The translations under genes and the position numbers were made by a program. A stretch of DNA of 64,000 bases from Entoloma clypeatum (Eukaryota > Basidiomycota > Agaricomycetes > Agaricales > Entolomataceae), in the NCBI GenBank assembly GCA_963565915.1, contig OY751489.1, positions 4,030,001-4,094,000 on the forward strand. The letters are read 5' to 3'. Shown here piece by piece: positions 63,001 to 64,000 of this stretch. The notes under the pieces are model-generated. The model was not told where the DNA came from and searched no databases. It worked only from the letters and a program-made list of their open reading frames with translations. Numbering within the stretch: the stretch's first letter is position 1; every line of letters starts with the position of its first letter.

Positions 63001-64000
63001 ACAACGAACTGCCTGCCAGTGAGCCTGATGATGAACTGCGAGTACCCACTCCGGAACCCAAGCAAGTACCAGATCAACCGATCAGGGAACGACGAGTTCA
63101 GAAGATGCCAGGAAGCATCTATGGGGAAGACACTCCAGCGTCTGATCTTGAAAAATTAGATCGAAGACGGAGATTGGGCGGTCAAACGGCATGGATGAAT
63201 GACCTCCTGATGGAGGCGATATCAGTCCAAGTTGGCATTGTCGACATGTCCCATAAAGACATATACCCTCTTCCAAATAAAGAAGACTGGTATGCGGCTG
63301 AACATAAAGAGCTAGACATGCTCAAACGCCGTGGGGTGATCACGGAGCTAGTACCCCTGCCTGCAGGGAGGAAAGCTCTAAGGAACAAATGGGTTAACAA
63401 AAAATCCGACAGGCGTCTGAAAGCACGCCTTGTCGCAAAAGGCTTTTCACAGGTAGAAGGGATCGACTTTGATCAGATCTTCTCACCAGTTGTAAGATAT
63501 GAAACCGTCCGACTAATACTGGCATTGACAGCCCTTGAAGGGTGGTTCATGACACTTTTGGACGTCTCATCAGCCTTCCTCTATGGAACGCTCCGTGAAG
63601 TCATTTACATGCGACAGCCTGAGGGCTACATAGTAAAAGGGAAAGAACACCTCGTGTACCAACTATTCAAAGCTCTATATGGACTTAAGCAGGCCGCATT
63701 AGCCTGGTGGAGGGAACTTGATTCCTCCATGAAAAAGCTCGGCTTTGTCCGGCTTCACTCCGATGCGGGAGTGTTCATTCACAAAAGTACCAACGGGGAA
63801 ATTGTAATCGCTGTCATCTATGTCGATGACTCTGCTTTTCTCGGCACAAACCAGGAATATACGCTAGAGAAAAAGAAGGCCTTCATGACCACATGGGAAT
63901 GTAGGGACCTAGGGCACCTTGTGCCTGATGGGGAACCGAAAGAATTTCTCTCTATCCAAATAAGGCAATGCGGGAAACATATCTTCATCGATCAAGTACC
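60060..64000 (+). CDS. copia-9 gag-pol polyprotein (partial at window end)
   Basis: I read this frame codon by codon: it is open for 1313 codons with no stop. Order: gag (1 to about 420, with a FGDFKAAATYKLSGRDPVPE region), then CTHC at 492-495 in place of a full CCHC knuckle. The protease has DSGAS at about 506. Integrase has its zinc site (H642, H647, C676, C679) and catalytic Asp in LDDFSSHVW (about 726), Asp768 in VDGGGEF and Glu802 in NGRAERINRT. Reverse transcriptase starts around 1080 (RLKARLVAKGFSQVEGIDF) and has intact YVDD at 1254-1257. RNase H lies beyond the window. Every catalytic residue that can be checked is present, in contrast to the sister at 31-36 kb. Confidence 0.9.
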   Translation, partial: MSTSRSALDIITAFDGIDYQSWAEKMKSYLLHQGVWRIVSGDITCPVIADFTTTVSTPGPTAAAPPVLVTTVDQPGFRKEEKAWIRDDDTAIGAICLKVSEAIRRHIKDSTSALGAWKTLKDAYSKVSPAVIFGDFKAAATYKLSGRDPVPEIERLGSLFARLADSSFVVPDLMQAMILANAIPDTWSSLSTALFQVYDADDFTYKAVAESIISEYWRKYAVGSTRASNEQARKISGTNRKGQDPKWEKQQKPSTSQNDADEQPNSADPSTASEKKKGKGRWRNQKKSANNADNTSDHVEETVEFVAPAIHFPPLQAPSFTTVTGRGKTTSTAQPDSQRMQSLLQRMNPPPSQYTGLPSGKPSAWKKNDHVRKLARNIGARPSGANLRILDTIIPEEDERPSKQRRVTPPLDDSLRMMDIDHQSERMGPEQFEDGLIELDGLSHPSLKLDQMGNTNNHAQTFEYILASTDADSIDLFSDDLYKKYIKHSASCTHCKEREHAQWILDSGASLHFTHEFKDFAYYRPLKAKRFVQTAAKGKKLEILGVGAVPVRHTLNGEIKTHLLRPVFYIPDMDTCLLSLGVFLNHGYKVDGMRGEINISKGQNKIQFSPHILGQTIYWLDTEIRYDQIHAISSEITVETWHKRLGHPNDQALNKIPTSTKGVPRTLVREKSQESCMGCLKGKMPNQSYPNSMTRAVKPFDLIHSDLKQISTASYHKYKYFLTFLDDFSSHVWVVLLRKKSGAITALKQFLAMIQNQFAATPKKWWVDGGGEFDEYKDVLADHGILIDVTLPYQHQQNGRAERINRTLWDKSQALRFDACLPPIWWEFCLEHAAFLYNRTPMQRLEWKTPYFRVTNEIPDMSSVRVFGCQAYVYIPKEKRRNSLESRSRLMIYLGSKPGVKGYRFMDPETNTIFMGGKAIFDESKYPRCHIDPLPENHPEMEDPEPADEFEDLIPSSNDDDSHNETPHDPVPIEQDQPESDNELPASEPDDELRVPTPEPKQVPDQPIRERRVQKMPGSIYGEDTPASDLEKLDRRRRLGGQTAWMNDLLMEAISVQVGIVDMSHKDIYPLPNKEDWYAAEHKELDMLKRRGVITELVPLPAGRKALRNKWVNKKSDRRLKARLVAKGFSQVEGIDFDQIFSPVVRYETVRLILALTALEGWFMTLLDVSSAFLYGTLREVIYMRQPEGYIVKGKEHLVYQLFKALYGLKQAALAWWRELDSSMKKLGFVRLHSDAGVFIHKSTNGEIVIAVIYVDDSAFLGTNQEYTLEKKKAFMTTWECRDLGHLVPDGEPKEFLSIQIRQCGKHIFIDQV

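Larger units (their letters stand above)
59388..64000 (+). mobile_element. copia-9, apparently intact, runs off the window
   Basis: A 310-bp 5' LTR (59388-59697), the primer site GGTTATGGGCCC (59698-59709), a leader of about 350 nt and one uninterrupted gag-pol frame from 60060 to the last base. The left flank is GTGCG. No disabling change is visible in the part present. Confidence 0.88.

Noticed and set aside
60155..63400. Minus-strand ORFs within 60-63.4 kb
   Set aside because: Antisense shadows of the open copia-9 gag-pol frame.

Overview
The window looks like a transposon-rich stretch of a filamentous basidiomycete (mushroom-type, Agaricomycetes-like) nuclear genome. The evidence is genes split by many 45-70 nt GT-AG introns (including 14 nt and 22 nt micro-exons), chromodomain-bearing Ty3/gypsy chromoviruses, Ty1/copia elements, short poly(A)-tailed LINE ends and a pogo-like transposase. 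I cannot name the species.

Layout. 0-1 kb: broken pogo-like transposase. 1.4-2.3 kb: composite repeat (hairpin, CCCAACGGCC minisatellite, ACCGGT-rich module). 2.5-9.2 kb: RT-less LINE carrying ORF1, split by a full-length family-1 gypsy (3539-9095, TSD GTCCC). 9.2-11.7 kb: unassigned sequence with a possible LTR and gag start. 11.8-16.1 kb: decayed gypsy-2. 16.1-17.8 kb: family-1 3' end fused to a LINE tail. 17.9-19.4 kb: copia LTR next to the N-terminal half of a gypsy gag. 19.4-24.8 kb: gypsy-4, which carries an antisense two-exon gene and a solo LTR. 24.8-30.2 kb: second long family-1 gypsy. 30.2-31.4 kb: unassigned DNA and a tRNA-like sequence. 31.5-36.9 kb: decayed copia. 37-38 kb: gypsy LTR and minisatellite.

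38.4-48.5 kb is a compact host-gene island: a small secreted protein, a short-chain dehydrogenase, a DUF427 protein, the mitochondrial GTP/GDP carrier (GGC1), an unidentified gene, two Kre9/Knh1-like secreted proteins and a second small secreted protein with a matching signal peptide. 49-52 kb: minisatellite and composite-repeat DNA. 52.1-64 kb: a four-deep nest of retrotransposons, family-1 gypsy > copia > gypsy-8 > copia. The innermost copia (59388 to beyond the end) is open for all 1313 codons visible and is the only coding-competent element here.

The most interesting signals are: Tf1/sushi-type self-priming in family-1 gypsy; an initiator-tRNA-fragment primer site in copia; one gypsy gag split between 18.2 and 59.4 kb with the same 5-bp target duplication on both halves; the antisense gene inside gypsy-4; the composite minisatellite element; and nonsense mutations dominated by CGA to TGA.
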